The position numbers were made by a program, and so were the translations under genes. A DNA stretch of 64,000 nucleotides, from NCBI RefSeq assembly GCF_004115155.1, contig NZ_RDSM01000001.1, positions 1,798,001-1,862,000 on the forward strand, in the 5' to 3' direction. Shown in pieces: positions 24,415 through 34,800 of the stretch (positions are counted from its first letter, which is position 1; every line of letters begins with the position of its first letter). The notes under the pieces were generated by a model. It ran no database searches. It was not told the origin of the DNA and saw nothing but the letters and a program-made list of their open reading frames with translations. This DNA is from Granulicella sibirica (lineage in GTDB: Bacteria > Acidobacteriota > Terriglobia > Terriglobales > Acidobacteriaceae).

Positions 24415-25392
24415 TTAGTGCCAGGTTGGCGCCAACGCAATCATTCCTAGTCCCGCGATGAAGAAAAGAAACATGATCACCAGCAGTCGTCCCGTCCCGG
24501 CTGGAGCCGAACGGAACTCCCGCCAGATAAACACGCCCCAGGCCGCCGAGACCATCGTCGCTCCCTGTCCAAGCGCATACGACACCGCTGGGCCCACCAT
24601 CTGCGCGCGAGAAGCCGCCAGATTGAACTGCAGCCCGCACCCCCAGATCAGTCCCCCCACGATCCCCCAGACATGCCAACTCGCCAGCGCCCCCGTGTAG
24701 TTCGAGAACGCCACCGGCTCGCCAACGAACGGCCTCCGCATCAGCCAGATGTTGAACGGAATCGCGCAAAGCCCAAGCCCCACCGCAAAGAAAGGCACCA
24801 CCGTATATGCCCCGAGCGCCCCCGGTCCCTGCATCGCCTTCGTCAGAATCGGATAAAACCCACCCATCAGCAGGCCGCCCACGAGGCTGATCACAATTCC
24901 AAGTCGCGAGATCGCGGGCTTCGCCCGTTCCCGCTTCCGGTACGCCACCGCATCCACCAGGATCGCGATCACCACCAACGCCACCCCGCCAAAGAGAAGC
25001 AGAGGATTAGCCGCCGGAGCCAGGAAGTAGTTCAGCAACACACCGACGACTAGCGCCAGCCCGATCCCAACCGGAAACGCCACCGCCAATCCCGCCAGGT
25101 CGATCGCCACCACGATCAACTGGTTCGCCGCGTTGAACACGATCCCTGCCAGGATCGCCAACAGCATCGCCGCGCCCGAGGCCGCGCCCAGCCCGTGCAG
25201 AAACTCTTCACCACCGCCCGGCCCAAGCCCCCATAGAAACGACCCAAGCAAAACCCCAATCACGTAGTCCCAGTAAAACGACTGGAACTTCCAGCCCGGC
25301 GTCAGCTTCAGCGTGTTCGCCCACGAGCCCCAGCAGAGCATGCTGCCGAACAGGAAGACGAGTTGTGCTGCATACGTCGATGGCAGATACAC
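24415..25392 (-). CDS. Sugar permease, GRP/RhaT-like (drug/metabolite transporter superfamily)
   Basis: 325 residues with about ten hydrophobic helices. The start LVFLFGSMLCWGSWANTLKL and the paired repeats with conserved Gly/Trp are those of glucose/ribose porters and rhamnose symporters. It likely imports ribose. GTG start with an AGAGGAG site about ten bases upstream. A candidate promoter and LacI-type operator lie directly before it, next to the LacI-family gene. Substrate is inferred from the neighbouring ribokinase. Confidence 0.82.
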   Translation of the reverse strand: MYLPSTYAAQLVFLFGSMLCWGSWANTLKLTPGWKFQSFYWDYVIGVLLGSFLWGLGPGGGEEFLHGLGAASGAAMLLAILAGIVFNAANQLIVVAIDLAGLAVAFPVGIGLALVVGVLLNYFLAPAANPLLLFGGVALVVIAILVDAVAYRKRERAKPAISRLGIVISLVGGLLMGGFYPILTKAMQGPGALGAYTVVPFFAVGLGLCAIPFNIWLMRRPFVGEPVAFSNYTGALASWHVWGIVGGLIWGCGLQFNLAASRAQMVGPAVSYALGQGATMVSAAWGVFIWREFRSAPAGTGRLLVIMFLFFIAGLGMIALAPTWH

Positions 25393-25415
25393 GGTGTCGT
25401 TCTCCTCTACCCTGC

Positions 25416-25429
25416 TTGAAACCTTTCAA
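25416..25429. promoter_or_regulatory. Candidate LacI-family operator
   Basis: TTGAAACCTTTCAA has perfect 6-bp arms around a 2-base centre. This shape (TGAAA-NN-TTTCA) is typical of LacI/RbsR/CcpA-family operators. It sits directly downstream of a -10-like hexamer and upstream of the sugar permease start, where a bound repressor would block transcription. The nearest regulator gene is the LacI-family gene at 25455-26549. Confidence 0.6.
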
Positions 25430-25458
25430 CAGATAGTCGTGCGTCTCCCGCCTGTCAA
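25430..25458 (-). promoter_or_regulatory. Candidate sigma-70 promoter of the permease-ribokinase-hydrolase operon
   Basis: Read on the minus strand: TTGACA (perfect -35, 25458-25453), 17-base spacer, TATCTG (-10, 25435-25430). The -35 overlaps the LacI gene stop codon, and the -10 abuts the palindromic operator. The -10 matches consensus at only three positions. Confidence 0.5.
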
Positions 25459-26549
25459 GACTCCACCGCGACCAACGTCGCACGACGACGCCGAACCTCG
25501 CCCGAAGGCGCGAGCGCGCGCACGGAGTTCCGCTCGCGCAACTCCGTCGCCAGCACCGTATGCTCCGGCGGCTCCTCGCCTCCACGAACTCGCGTCAGCA
25601 ATAAGCTGCACGCCGTCGCACCCATCTGGTACCCGGGTTGGAACACAGTCGTTAAAGAAGGTTCCGAAAGACTGGCAAAGTCCAGATCATCAAATCCGAC
25701 GATCGACACATCCTCCGGACACCGCAGCTTCAAACGCCGCGCCGCCGCCAGCGCACCCGACGCCAGCAGGTCGCTTCCCGCAAAGATCGCCGTCGGCCTC
25801 GGCGCCAGTTGCAGAAGCTCCAGCGCCGCGACACACCCCGCCTCGGCCGAGAACGGTGCCGCCCTCAGATACTCCCGCTTCAGCCGAATGCCTGAAGCCA
25901 CCAGCGCCCGCCGGAATCCCTGGATCCGGTCGTGCGACGAGCTGATCTGCATGGGCCCACCGATCGCCGCCAGAACCCTATGCCCCATCCGGACAAGATG
26001 TTCACCAACCCGGAACCCGCCCTCCTCGTTGTCCGCGACGACCGTATCGCCCGCCCACCATTTCGGCCGACGGTCCACGATCACCACCGGCAGATGGCTG
26101 TCGGCAATCTCCTGCTGCAGCATGCTCTCTACCGAGGGAATCACGATAATTCCCGCCGGTTGAAACGCTCGCAGGTCCTTGAAATAAATCTGCTCCTTGA
26201 TCGGATCGTTATCCGCGTTGCACAGGATGAGCCGGAATCCCTCGCGAAACGCCACATCCTCCGCACCGCGCACCACGCTCGGAAAAAATGGGTTCGTGAT
26301 ATCCGGAATGATGACCCCAAGCAGATCCGTCGTCTTCTTCCGCAGTCCACGCGCAAGTTGGCTAGGCTGATACCCAAGGCTACGAATAACCTCTTCGACC
26401 CGCAGCCTGCGCTCATCCCTCACCTTCCCAGGGTTATTCAGCACGTGCGACACCGTGCCGACGGAAACCCCGGCCCTCGCTGCAATCTCCTTCACGGTAA
26501 AAGCCTTCTTCAGAGCTCTTCCACCTCTCTCACACCGGTCGGACTCCAT
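25455..26549 (-). CDS. LacI-family transcriptional regulator
   Basis: 364 residues. The N-terminal helix-turn-helix reads FTVKEIAARAGVSVGTVSHVLNNP, followed by the hinge helix (YQPSQLARGLRKK) and a periplasmic-binding-protein-like sugar domain (LLGVIIPDITNPFFPSVVRGAE; SIVGFDDLDFASLSEPSLTT). It should repress the adjacent ribose/nucleoside genes in the absence of the sugar. It is divergent from ddl across 145 bases. The ATG at 26549 gives a 15-residue lead before the HTH; starts nearer the HTH are possible. Confidence 0.92.
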   Translation of the reverse strand: MESDRCERGGRALKKAFTVKEIAARAGVSVGTVSHVLNNPGKVRDERRLRVEEVIRSLGYQPSQLARGLRKKTTDLLGVIIPDITNPFFPSVVRGAEDVAFREGFRLILCNADNDPIKEQIYFKDLRAFQPAGIIVIPSVESMLQQEIADSHLPVVIVDRRPKWWAGDTVVADNEEGGFRVGEHLVRMGHRVLAAIGGPMQISSSHDRIQGFRRALVASGIRLKREYLRAAPFSAEAGCVAALELLQLAPRPTAIFAGSDLLASGALAAARRLKLRCPEDVSIVGFDDLDFASLSEPSLTTVFQPGYQMGATACSLLLTRVRGGEEPPEHTVLATELRERNSVRALAPSGEVRRRRATLVAVES

Positions 26550-26694
26550 GGCCGATCATCTCTCCAGACGGAAACTACACCGGCGCATGGAATCCGACAC
26601 GCCCCATCCGTGCGGGACCGGGTATCGACTCTGGTTCTTTCCATGCCACCGCGAACGATTTGCAGCCAGAATATGTCGGACACTCGAAGATGAC

Positions 26695-27813
26695 ATGAAG
26701 AAGAAACTACGCATCGGCATCCTCTTCGGAGGCCGCTCCGGCGAGCACGAAGTCTCTCTCCGCTCCGGAGCATCCATCCTGCACGCGATCGACCGCAAGA
26801 AGTACGAGATCGTCCCCCTCGGTATCACCCGCGAAGGCCGCTGGCTCGGCCCCGCCGAAGCCCAGCATCTCCTCACCCCCGGAGCCCCCTCGCAAGCCGC
26901 CGAGACCGCCATCCAGATCAACGCCAGCGCCGACCTCATCCAGCAATCCGGCTCCCTCACCTCGTCGCTCGACGTGATCTTCCCTGTTCTTCACGGCACC
27001 TTCGGCGAGGACGGCACCATTCAGGGCCTCCTCGAGCTGGCCGAACTAGCCTACGTCGGCTCCGGCGTACTCGGTTCCGCCGCCGGCATGGACAAGGACG
27101 TCATGAAGAAGCTCTTCGCCGCCGCCGGGCTCCCCCAGACCCCGCACGTCACCCTCCTCCGCACCGAGTGGCGCACCGACCCCAAGCGCTGCCGCAAGCA
27201 GATCGAAAAATCCCTGAAGTATCCCCTATTCGTAAAACCCGCGAACCTGGGCTCCAGCGTAGGCATCTCCAAGGTCCACGACCGCTCGGAGTTAGCCGCC
27301 GCCATGGACCTCGCCGCCTCGTTCGACCGCAAGCTCGTCATCGAGCAGGGAGTCGGCGGTCCCGGCGTCAAACCCCGCGAGCTCGAAGTCGCCGTCCTCG
27401 GCAACGACACCCCGGAAGCCTCCGTCGTCGGCGAGATCGTCCCCAACAAGGAGTTCTACGACTACGAGAGCAAGTACGCCGACTCCCCCGAAGACCCGTC
27501 CATCCCCATCATCCCCGCCGAACTCACCGCCTCGCAGTCCAAACAAATCCGCGCTATGGCCATCGAAGCCTTCCGCGCCTGCGACTGCTCCGGCCTCGCC
27601 CGCGTTGACTTCCTCATGGAACCCGCCGCCAAGGGCAAAAAAGCCGCGATCTACCTGAACGAGATCAACACCATGCCCGGCTTCACCAGCATCTCCATGT
27701 ACCCCAAACTCTGGGAAGCCAGCGGCCTACCCTACAAAAACCTCATCGACCGTCTCATCGCCCTCGCCCTCGAGCGTAGCGAAGAACGCAAGCAAACCAA
27801 CTTCACCCTCTAA
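26695..27813 (+). CDS. ddl: D-alanine--D-alanine ligase
   Basis: 372 residues. It joins two D-Ala in an ATP-dependent step to make the dipeptide for peptidoglycan. The N-terminus has the hallmark ILFGGRSGEHEVSLRSG. The ATP-grasp core includes VFPVLHGTFGEDGTIQGLLE, YVGSGVLGSAAGMDK and the C-terminal EINTMPGFTSISMYPKLWEASG that binds Mg and the second substrate. The ATG at 26695 is the family start; a long upstream in-frame stretch reads into noncoding sequence. The gene is alone on this strand. Its stop overlaps the convergent VOC gene by four bases. Confidence 0.95.
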   Translation: MKKKLRIGILFGGRSGEHEVSLRSGASILHAIDRKKYEIVPLGITREGRWLGPAEAQHLLTPGAPSQAAETAIQINASADLIQQSGSLTSSLDVIFPVLHGTFGEDGTIQGLLELAELAYVGSGVLGSAAGMDKDVMKKLFAAAGLPQTPHVTLLRTEWRTDPKRCRKQIEKSLKYPLFVKPANLGSSVGISKVHDRSELAAAMDLAASFDRKLVIEQGVGGPGVKPRELEVAVLGNDTPEASVVGEIVPNKEFYDYESKYADSPEDPSIPIIPAELTASQSKQIRAMAIEAFRACDCSGLARVDFLMEPAAKGKKAAIYLNEINTMPGFTSISMYPKLWEASGLPYKNLIDRLIALALERSEERKQTNFTL

Positions 27814-28229
27814 GCCGCATTCTGGGTGACCTGGGCCTGTACTTCCCACGTCACCCCAAACTGATCCACCACGATCCCATACCGCTCCGCCCAGAAGGTC
27901 TCCGCAAGCGCCATCTTGACCGTCCCACCTTGCCCCAGCGCCGCAAAGACCTCTTCGGCCCTCCCCACACTCTCCACCTTGAGCAACATCTGAAACCCGC
28001 CAATCCGCTCATACTCAAGCGGAGGCGTGTCCACACCCATGACGAGGGAACCTCCGAGATCAAGCGTCGCGTGACAGACTTTCCCACGCCAATCCTCGCC
28101 AACCATGCCCGCAATCGGCGACTCTCCCCACGTCAGCAGGGTCGTGATCGTGCCCCCGAGGCATCGCTCATAGAACCGGAAGGCCGTCTCGCACGTCCCC
28201 GGAAATCCAAGATGTACCGTGATCTCCAT
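27810..28229 (-). CDS. VOC-fold (PhnB/glyoxalase-like) protein
   Basis: 139 residues from the ATG at 28229. The sequence VHLGFPGTCETAFRFYERCLGG, a GFQMLLKVES middle strand and the FGVTWEV ending are the PhnB-type vicinal oxygen chelate pattern. Members of this group are mostly of unknown function; some resemble bleomycin-resistance or methyltransferase-like proteins. The gene stands alone, convergent with ddl. Confidence 0.8.
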   Translation of the reverse strand: MEITVHLGFPGTCETAFRFYERCLGGTITTLLTWGESPIAGMVGEDWRGKVCHATLDLGGSLVMGVDTPPLEYERIGGFQMLLKVESVGRAEEVFAALGQGGTVKMALAETFWAERYGIVVDQFGVTWEVQAQVTQNAA

Positions 28230-28330
28230 CGGGACAACTCTACCTTGCGCCAAGTGGAGACGATCTACTGCAGGAATGAAGGGCAGCGCCGCCAGGCGGG
28301 CCTTCTACTCCCTATTCCTACCCCCCGCCT

Positions 28331-29548
28331 CTAAAACACCCGGCTGTACCGATACCCCCCAGCCGTCATAGCCTCCTGCAACTCCACCACCTGCTGCGGC
28401 CCCCTCGTCTCGAGCGTGATATCGATCGTGGTATCCCCAAGATTGACCCCGTAATAAGCCCGGTTATAGAGCGTATCGACAATATTTGCCCGATAACTGG
28501 CAATCAGCTTCGTCAACTCCGATAGCGCTCCCGGCTTGTCCAGCAGATGAATCCGCAGCCGGATCAGCCTTCCATCCTGCACCAAACCGCGCTCGATGAT
28601 CCGCGCCAGCAGCGTGACATCGATATTTCCGCCGCATACCAGCACCGCCGTATGCTCCGCCTTCAGGCTCGTCCGCTTCTGCAACAGCGCGGCAAGCGCG
28701 GTCGCACCCGCCCCTTCAGCAAGCGTCTTCTCCCGTTCCAGAAGCATAAGAATCGCCGAAGCAATCTCGTCCTCCTCCACGGTCACAATCTCATCGACAT
28801 ACTTCTTGACCACGGGATAGGTCACATCTCCCGCCCGCCGCACCGCGATACCATCCCCGATCGTCGTCGCCGGGTCGAGCGTCACCGGCCCACCCTCGCG
28901 CACCGCCGCCAGCATCGACGGCAGCCGTGCCGTCTGCACCCCGATCACTTTGATATCCGGTCGTGACTCCTTCACCGCGCACGCAATCCCCCCGATCAGC
29001 CCACCACCGCCAATCGGCACCACCACGGCCTCAAGCTTCGGAATCTGCTCCAACAATTCCAGCCCGATCGTCCCCTGCCCAGCCATCACGATCGCATCGT
29101 CGAACGGATGAATAAACGTCATCCCCTCGGCCTTGCAGATCCGCGTCGCCTCCTCGCATGCCTCGTCGTAGTTGGCCCCGAAAAGAACGACCTCTGCCCC
29201 AAACCCACGCGTAGCCGTCACCTTCACCAACGGTGTAGGCAGAGGCATCACGATGATCGACCGAATCCCCCGCTTCGTCGCGTGGTAAGCCACGCCCTGC
29301 GCATGATTCCCGGCGCTCGCCGCCACCACGCCGTTCGCCGCCTCTTCCGGAGTCAGCATCGCAATCCGGTTCAGCGCCCCGCGCTCTTTGAACGACCCCG
29401 TCATCTGCAGGTTCTCGAGCTTCAAATAAACCTGCTGCCCCGTCAACTCCGAAAGCACCACCGAATGCGCGCACGGCGACAGGTAAACCGACTCCCTCAC
29501 CCGTTCGCGCGCAGCCAATACATCCGCCAAACCGATCATCGTTCCCAT
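28331..29548 (-). CDS. ilvA: Threonine ammonia-lyase (threonine dehydratase) with ACT domain
   Basis: 405 residues. A PLP enzyme of fold type II that turns threonine into 2-oxobutanoate and ammonia, the entry to isoleucine synthesis. PLP-binding Lys54 is in TGSFKERGALNR, and the phosphate loop is PIGGGGLIGG. The C-terminal 80 residues form an ACT-like regulatory domain (LLDKPGALSELTKLIASYRANI), as in the single-ACT enzymes. The symbol could equally be tdcB; biosynthetic against catabolic use is undecided. Monocistronic by position. Confidence 0.9.
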   Translation of the reverse strand: MGTMIGLADVLAARERVRESVYLSPCAHSVVLSELTGQQVYLKLENLQMTGSFKERGALNRIAMLTPEEAANGVVAASAGNHAQGVAYHATKRGIRSIIVMPLPTPLVKVTATRGFGAEVVLFGANYDEACEEATRICKAEGMTFIHPFDDAIVMAGQGTIGLELLEQIPKLEAVVVPIGGGGLIGGIACAVKESRPDIKVIGVQTARLPSMLAAVREGGPVTLDPATTIGDGIAVRRAGDVTYPVVKKYVDEIVTVEEDEIASAILMLLEREKTLAEGAGATALAALLQKRTSLKAEHTAVLVCGGNIDVTLLARIIERGLVQDGRLIRLRIHLLDKPGALSELTKLIASYRANIVDTLYNRAYYGVNLGDTTIDITLETRGPQQVVELQEAMTAGGYRYSRVF

Positions 29549-29600
29549 CCAACTAGACTATCGCGGCAGCCACTCCACTCCACCGTAAACTGGTCCCAGC

Positions 29601-30287
29601 ATGGCCACTCCCGAAGAGATCTTCTCCAACCCTTTCTTCCACTCCCTCCTCACCGAACACGCCGGCATTGCTATCGGCAGCAACCTCGCTTTGCGCTTCC
29701 CCGCAGACGTCATCCCGTTCGCGAGCCTCGCCGAAGCGACGCCGCAAGCCATGCAGGCCCTCCACGACGTGCTCGCCCCCGGAGAACGTATCTACGTCCT
29801 CGGCGACCATCTTCCCTCCATCCCCGGCCTCACTGCCATCCACACTCTCCCTGTCCCGCAGATGCACCCCCAGGCTCCCGCTCCACCAGCATCCTCTGAG
29901 ATCACCATCCGGTCTCTCAACGCCTCCGACGCTCCCGCAATGGTGCATCTCACCGACGTCGCCTTCCCCACCTTCTTCCGCCCGCGTGCCCACATCCTCG
30001 GAGACTTCTTCGGAATCCATCACGATGGAGAACTCGTCGCCATGGCCGGTGAGCGGATTGCCCTCCCCGGCTTCCGCGAGATCAGCGCCCTCTGTACCCA
30101 CCCCGCGCACACCGGCAAGGGTTACGCAGCCCATCTGCTTCATCACCTCATGCGTCACCACGCGGCGCAGGGCCTCAAGAGCTTCCTCCATGTCTCCGGA
30201 TCCAACACACGCGCCATCTCTCTCTACGAGAGGCTGGGATTCACAAAGACCCGAACCGTGCTCGTTCACGAACTCCAGCGCAGCTGA
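29601..30287 (+). CDS. GNAT-family N-acetyltransferase
   Basis: 228 residues. The C-terminal half is a GNAT domain: LVAMAGERIALPGFREISALCTHPAHTGKGYAAHLL contains the acetyl-CoA-binding V-x-P-x-x-xGxG/A region (here HTGKGYA), and NTRAISLYERLGF is the last conserved strand-helix. The N-terminal 95 residues are a poorly conserved extension of the FR47-like kind. The acceptor substrate is unknown. It starts 52 bases from the divergent threonine dehydratase gene. Confidence 0.85.
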   Translation: MATPEEIFSNPFFHSLLTEHAGIAIGSNLALRFPADVIPFASLAEATPQAMQALHDVLAPGERIYVLGDHLPSIPGLTAIHTLPVPQMHPQAPAPPASSEITIRSLNASDAPAMVHLTDVAFPTFFRPRAHILGDFFGIHHDGELVAMAGERIALPGFREISALCTHPAHTGKGYAAHLLHHLMRHHAAQGLKSFLHVSGSNTRAISLYERLGFTKTRTVLVHELQRS

Positions 30288-30355
30288 CTCGAATCGATCC
30301 AGCTACCCGCATTCTCTGCGTGAAAAGCCTCCCTGATATGACACCCTAGTAAGGG

Positions 30356-31582
30356 ATGAAAAAACACGCATTCAGCTTCACCCTGCTCCTAGCCGCGATC
30401 TCGGCTCTCACCTCCTTGGCTATCGACATGGGCCTTCCCGCCATGCCTGCCATCGAGTCCCGCTTCGCCCTCGCTCCCGGTCGCGGAGCCCTTACCCTCA
30501 GCGTATTCCTCGCCGGCTTCGCGCTCACCCCGCTCTTCGGAGGCCCGCTCTCCGACCGCCTCGGCCGCCGCCCCGTCCTCATCGCAGGACTCGCCGTCTT
30601 CGCCGCCAGCGCTCTCGCCTGTTCCACTGTCCCAGGCTTCCACGAACTGCTCCTCGCCCGCCTTCTCCAGGGTTCCGCCGCCGGCGTCTGCGTCTCGCTC
30701 CCCCTCGCCATCATCCGCGATTCCCTCGATGGCCACGCCGCCCGCAACGCCATGTCCCAGGTCACCACCGTCCTCGGCGTCGTGCCTCTTCTAGCCCCTA
30801 TCACCGGCTCCTGGGTCATGCTCATCGCCAACTGGCGCTATATCTACGTCACCCAGGCCACCCTCGCCGCTGTCCTCCTTACCGTCGTCGCCCTCACCTT
30901 CAAGGAGACCCTCCCCGAAGACAAGCGCCAGGCCCTCCCCGCCCACGTCCTCCTCCTCAACTACCGCCTGGTACTCCGCGAGCCCGTCTTCCTCGTCCAC
31001 GCCTTCGTCTATGGCCTTGCCTTCGCCTGCATGTTCTCCTACATCTCGGCTTCGCCTCTGGTGTTCATGGACGAGATGCACGTCCCCCAGCATCTCTACA
31101 CCCTCCTCTTCGCCTGCACGGCGGGCTCCCAGATGCTCGGAGCCTTCACCAGCGGCCTCCTCAGCAAACGCCATCACTCCGGCCGCAGCACCATCCGCTT
31201 CGGCCTCATCCTCCTGACCGTCGCTTCAGCCCTGGCAATCATTCTGCAGAGCATTGGCCTCGAGCGGCCCATCTATCTCATGCTCCCGATGATGCTCGTC
31301 CTCTTCGCCTTCGGCATCATCGCGCCCTCGGCAACCCTCGGCGCACTCGAACCCATCCCCCACGTCGCTGGAGCAGGCAGCGGAGCCATCCGCAGCCTGC
31401 AGATGATCCTCGGTTCGGCCTCCAGCGCCATCCTCGCCTGGATCTGCGCCCGCCCTCACGTCGATCCGGCCATCGCCATGACCGCCACCATGGCCGTCAC
31501 CGCCCTGATCGCCCTCACCCTCTTTTTGACCACTCTCCGCGCGCCTGCAAGCTCTCCCGCCGCCCACCTCACCGCGAAGTAA
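30356..31582 (+). CDS. MFS transporter, Bcr/CflA drug-resistance family
   Basis: 408 residues, twelve predicted helices. The first helix with IDMGLPAMPAI and the loop LSDRLGRRPVLIAGL (MFS motif A) are characteristic of the Bcr/CflA/TCR branch, whose characterised members export bicyclomycin, florfenicol or sulfathiazole by proton antiport. The specific drug cannot be inferred. It follows the GNAT gene by 68 bases on the same strand, so co-transcription is possible. Confidence 0.9.
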   Translation: MKKHAFSFTLLLAAISALTSLAIDMGLPAMPAIESRFALAPGRGALTLSVFLAGFALTPLFGGPLSDRLGRRPVLIAGLAVFAASALACSTVPGFHELLLARLLQGSAAGVCVSLPLAIIRDSLDGHAARNAMSQVTTVLGVVPLLAPITGSWVMLIANWRYIYVTQATLAAVLLTVVALTFKETLPEDKRQALPAHVLLLNYRLVLREPVFLVHAFVYGLAFACMFSYISASPLVFMDEMHVPQHLYTLLFACTAGSQMLGAFTSGLLSKRHHSGRSTIRFGLILLTVASALAIILQSIGLERPIYLMLPMMLVLFAFGIIAPSATLGALEPIPHVAGAGSGAIRSLQMILGSASSAILAWICARPHVDPAIAMTATMAVTALIALTLFLTTLRAPASSPAAHLTAK

Positions 31583-31828
31583 TCCCGCCCCGGCAGCCTC
31601 CGCCCGCGACACCAAAGTAATCATTTCGAGCCTGCACGCTCACAAATAGGCCAACCGCCCTAGAAGCAACGGCGGGCAATTGTCTGTGTCCGCGCGAAGT
31701 ACTTAACTTTATTATGTATTCACGCACTCGTAACGTTACCTGACACTCACAGGACTCCGCCTCGCCCCAGCAGAGCTGTCTCCTGCGTGGCTCCTACCCA
31801 ACTGTTTTTCAGAAGAGGAGACCCATCG
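31583..31828 (+). promoter_or_regulatory. AT-rich leader and promoter region of the TonB-dependent receptor gene
   Basis: 246 noncoding bases. The stretch around 31701-31722 is the most AT-rich nearby and is a likely core promoter, though no good -35/-10 pair stands out. A 10-bp palindrome GTAACGTTAC lies at 31730-31739. GAGGAG at 31815-31820 is the ribosome site, eight bases before the chosen start. Confidence 0.35.
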
Positions 31829-34800
31829 ATGCGCTTTTGTAACGCCCTTCTCACCGCCGCCTGCTTCGTTCTTCTACTCGCACTCCCCCTCACCGCCCAG
31901 ACCTTCGACACCTCCATCACCGGGACCGTAACGGACAGCTCCGGAGCCGTTCTCCCCGGAGCTACCGTCACCGTCACCTCCCCGTCCACCGGCCTCACCA
32001 AGACAGCAGTCAGCGGAGCCAGCGGCCAGTATTCCGTGACCTATCTCACCCCCGGTTCCTATACCGTCACCATCGCCGCCACGGGATTCGGTTCCAAGGT
32101 ACAGAAGGGCCTCGAACTCCAGATCAACCAGCAGGCGAAGTTCGACACCTCCCTCAGCATCTCCTCCCAGGGTCAGGTGGTCGAAATCACCAGCCAGCAG
32201 CCGCTCATCCAGGCTGAGGACGCCTCGCTGGGAGCCGTTATCGACAGCGACCGCGCCGTGAACCTGCCGCTCAACGGACGCAGGTTCAACGACCTCGCCA
32301 TCCTCACGCCCGGCGTTGTCGTCTCCAATCCCGATGACCACTCCTCGAGCACCAACGGTTCCACCATCTCGTCCAATGGCGGCCGCAACATCTGGGGGCA
32401 GATCAACGTAGACGGCGTCACCATGGTCAACAATCGCCACGCCTACGTGAACGCCTATCCTTCCGTCGATGCCATCGACGAGTTCAAGGTCCTCACCGGC
32501 AATTACTCTGCCGAATACGGCGGAGGGTCCGGCTCCATCGTCAACGTCCAGCTCAAAACCGGCACTAACCAGTTCCATGGCACGGTCTTCGAGTTCATCC
32601 GCAACCAGGCCGTCGATGCGCGCAACCTCTTCCGAGTCGCCCCACTCGCCAAAAACGTCCTCAAGCAGAACCAGTTCGGCGGAACCGTTGGCGGCCCCAT
32701 CTTCAAGGACCGCACCTTCTTCTTCGCCAGCTATGAGGGCCTTCGCTCCATCTCCGAGACCCCCTCCACGGCGAACGTCCTCACCGCCGCCCAGCGCAAC
32801 GGTGACTTTTCCGCCCTCACCACACCGCTCCGCAACCCCTTCACCGGCGGCACCTACGCCAACAACCAGATCCCCGTGAACGCTGTCGCCCAGAACATCG
32901 TCAACACCTACATGCCTCTGCCCAACACCACCGGAAGCACGAACTACTCCGGAGCCAGCTCAGGCAATCTCAGCGTCGACCAGGGTATCCTCCGCCTCGA
33001 CCACAAGTTCAACGACGCCAACCAGGTCTTCCTCCACTACATCTACGCCGACCGCAACTTCCCCGTAACCAACATCAACCCGAACTTTCACTTCACCGGC
33101 ACCTATCCCATCCACAACGTTGCCTTCCAGTACGTCCACGTCTTCTCGCCTCACATCGTGAACGAACTCCGCCTCGGCACCGACCTTGAGCACGTCAAGC
33201 AGCTCAGCGTCCGCGCCAACACGAACTTCACCGCCGCCTCCATCGGCATCAACGGCTTCCTCGTCGGCGGCCCCAACGGACGCGTTCTCACCCCCGCCGA
33301 AGAAGGCTTCCCTACCCTTTCCATCTCCGGCTACATCAATGTCGGCGACGGCACCGCCGCCTCCAACCTCGACGACAGCCGCACCTACCAGCTCGCCGAT
33401 AACCTCACCTGGACTCGCGGCAAGCACACGATTGTCTTCGGTGCCGACATCCGCCACGTTCAGGACAACGCCACCACCAACAACACGCCCTACGGCTCCG
33501 AGTCCTTCACCGGCTCTATCACCGGCAACGCCGCCGCCGACTTCATCCTCGGCTACCCCGCCACCTCCATCACCCCCGAAGGCGTGCCGATCTCGAAACT
33601 CCGCCAGTGGCGCACCGGGGCCTACGTGCAGGATGACTGGAAGCTCACACCCAAGCTCACCCTCAACATCGGCCTTCGCCACGACCTCTGGGTCCCACCC
33701 GTCGACGTCAACAACGTCTCCCGCACCCTCGATTTCAGCGGCCCCACGCCTGTCTTCACCCCTGCCCCCGGAGCCCGCCTCAACAACATCTGGTCCGTCT
33801 CCGACAAAGATTTCGAGCCTCGCGTCGGCTTCGCCTACAGCATCGATCCCACCACCGTCATCCGCGGAGCCTACGGCATCTCCTTCTTCGGAGGCCAGTT
33901 CGACAACATCAATATCCTCCAGCTCAACCCGCCCACCGCCGGCTCCCTCACCATCTCGAACACGACCACCAACCCCATCGCAACCATCTCGACCCCCGTC
34001 CCGGCAGCCCTCTATCCCGCAAACCCCTTCTACAACGCCACCACCCTCAACGCCAGCCGCACCCACCCCGACCTCTATCTCCAGACCACCAACCTCGCTG
34101 TCTCGAAGCAGTTCTACTCGAACGTCCTCGACATCACCTACGTCCACGTCAAGGGAACCCACGAAGACTCCTCACTCACCTACTTCAACTCCCCCCAGCC
34201 CGGGCCCGGAGCCATTCAGGCTCGCCGCCCCTATCCCACCTTCGCCCGTATCCGCATGCTCGACTTCAGCGGAGCCTCCGGCTACAACGCACTGCAGGTT
34301 CACTTCGAACACCGCATGACCCATAGCTTGAGCTTCACCGGCGTCTACTCCTGGTCGCACACCATCGACAACCAGGGAGCCGATGTCAACGGAGGCGGCT
34401 GCGAGTGCCAGAATCCCCGCGTCATCCACGAGTGGGCCAACGGCCTCACCGATCAGCGCCACACCCTCACCGTAGGCTACGTCTGGAAGCTGCCGAAGCT
34501 CTCCGACAACCAGAACGCCATCGCCCGCGCCTTCCTCAACGGATGGGGTCTCAACGGCATCGCTCAGGTCGCCAGCGGAACGCCTCTCTTCATCACCCAG
34601 TCCACCGATGCGCAGAACACCGACAACGGATGGGAGCGTCCCAACCTCGTCATCGGCGTAAACCCAAGGCTAAACAACCGCTCCGTCAACGGCTGGTTCA
34701 ATACCGCCGCGTTCACCACCAGCACCTATCTCACCGGCTACGGCACCACGCCCCGCAACCCTTTCGTCGGGCCCGCAACACGTAACACCAACCTGGCCCT

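Noticed and set aside
31730..31739. GTAACGTTAC palindrome before the TonB-dependent receptor gene as an operator
   Set aside because: Ten bases of symmetry are too little to claim a binding site alone; it is noted only inside the leader entry.
32960..34162. A 400-codon open frame on the minus strand opposite the TonB-dependent receptor gene
   Set aside because: Gly/Val/Asp-rich shadow of a high-G+C coding strand, with no family features. The plus-strand receptor explains the region.
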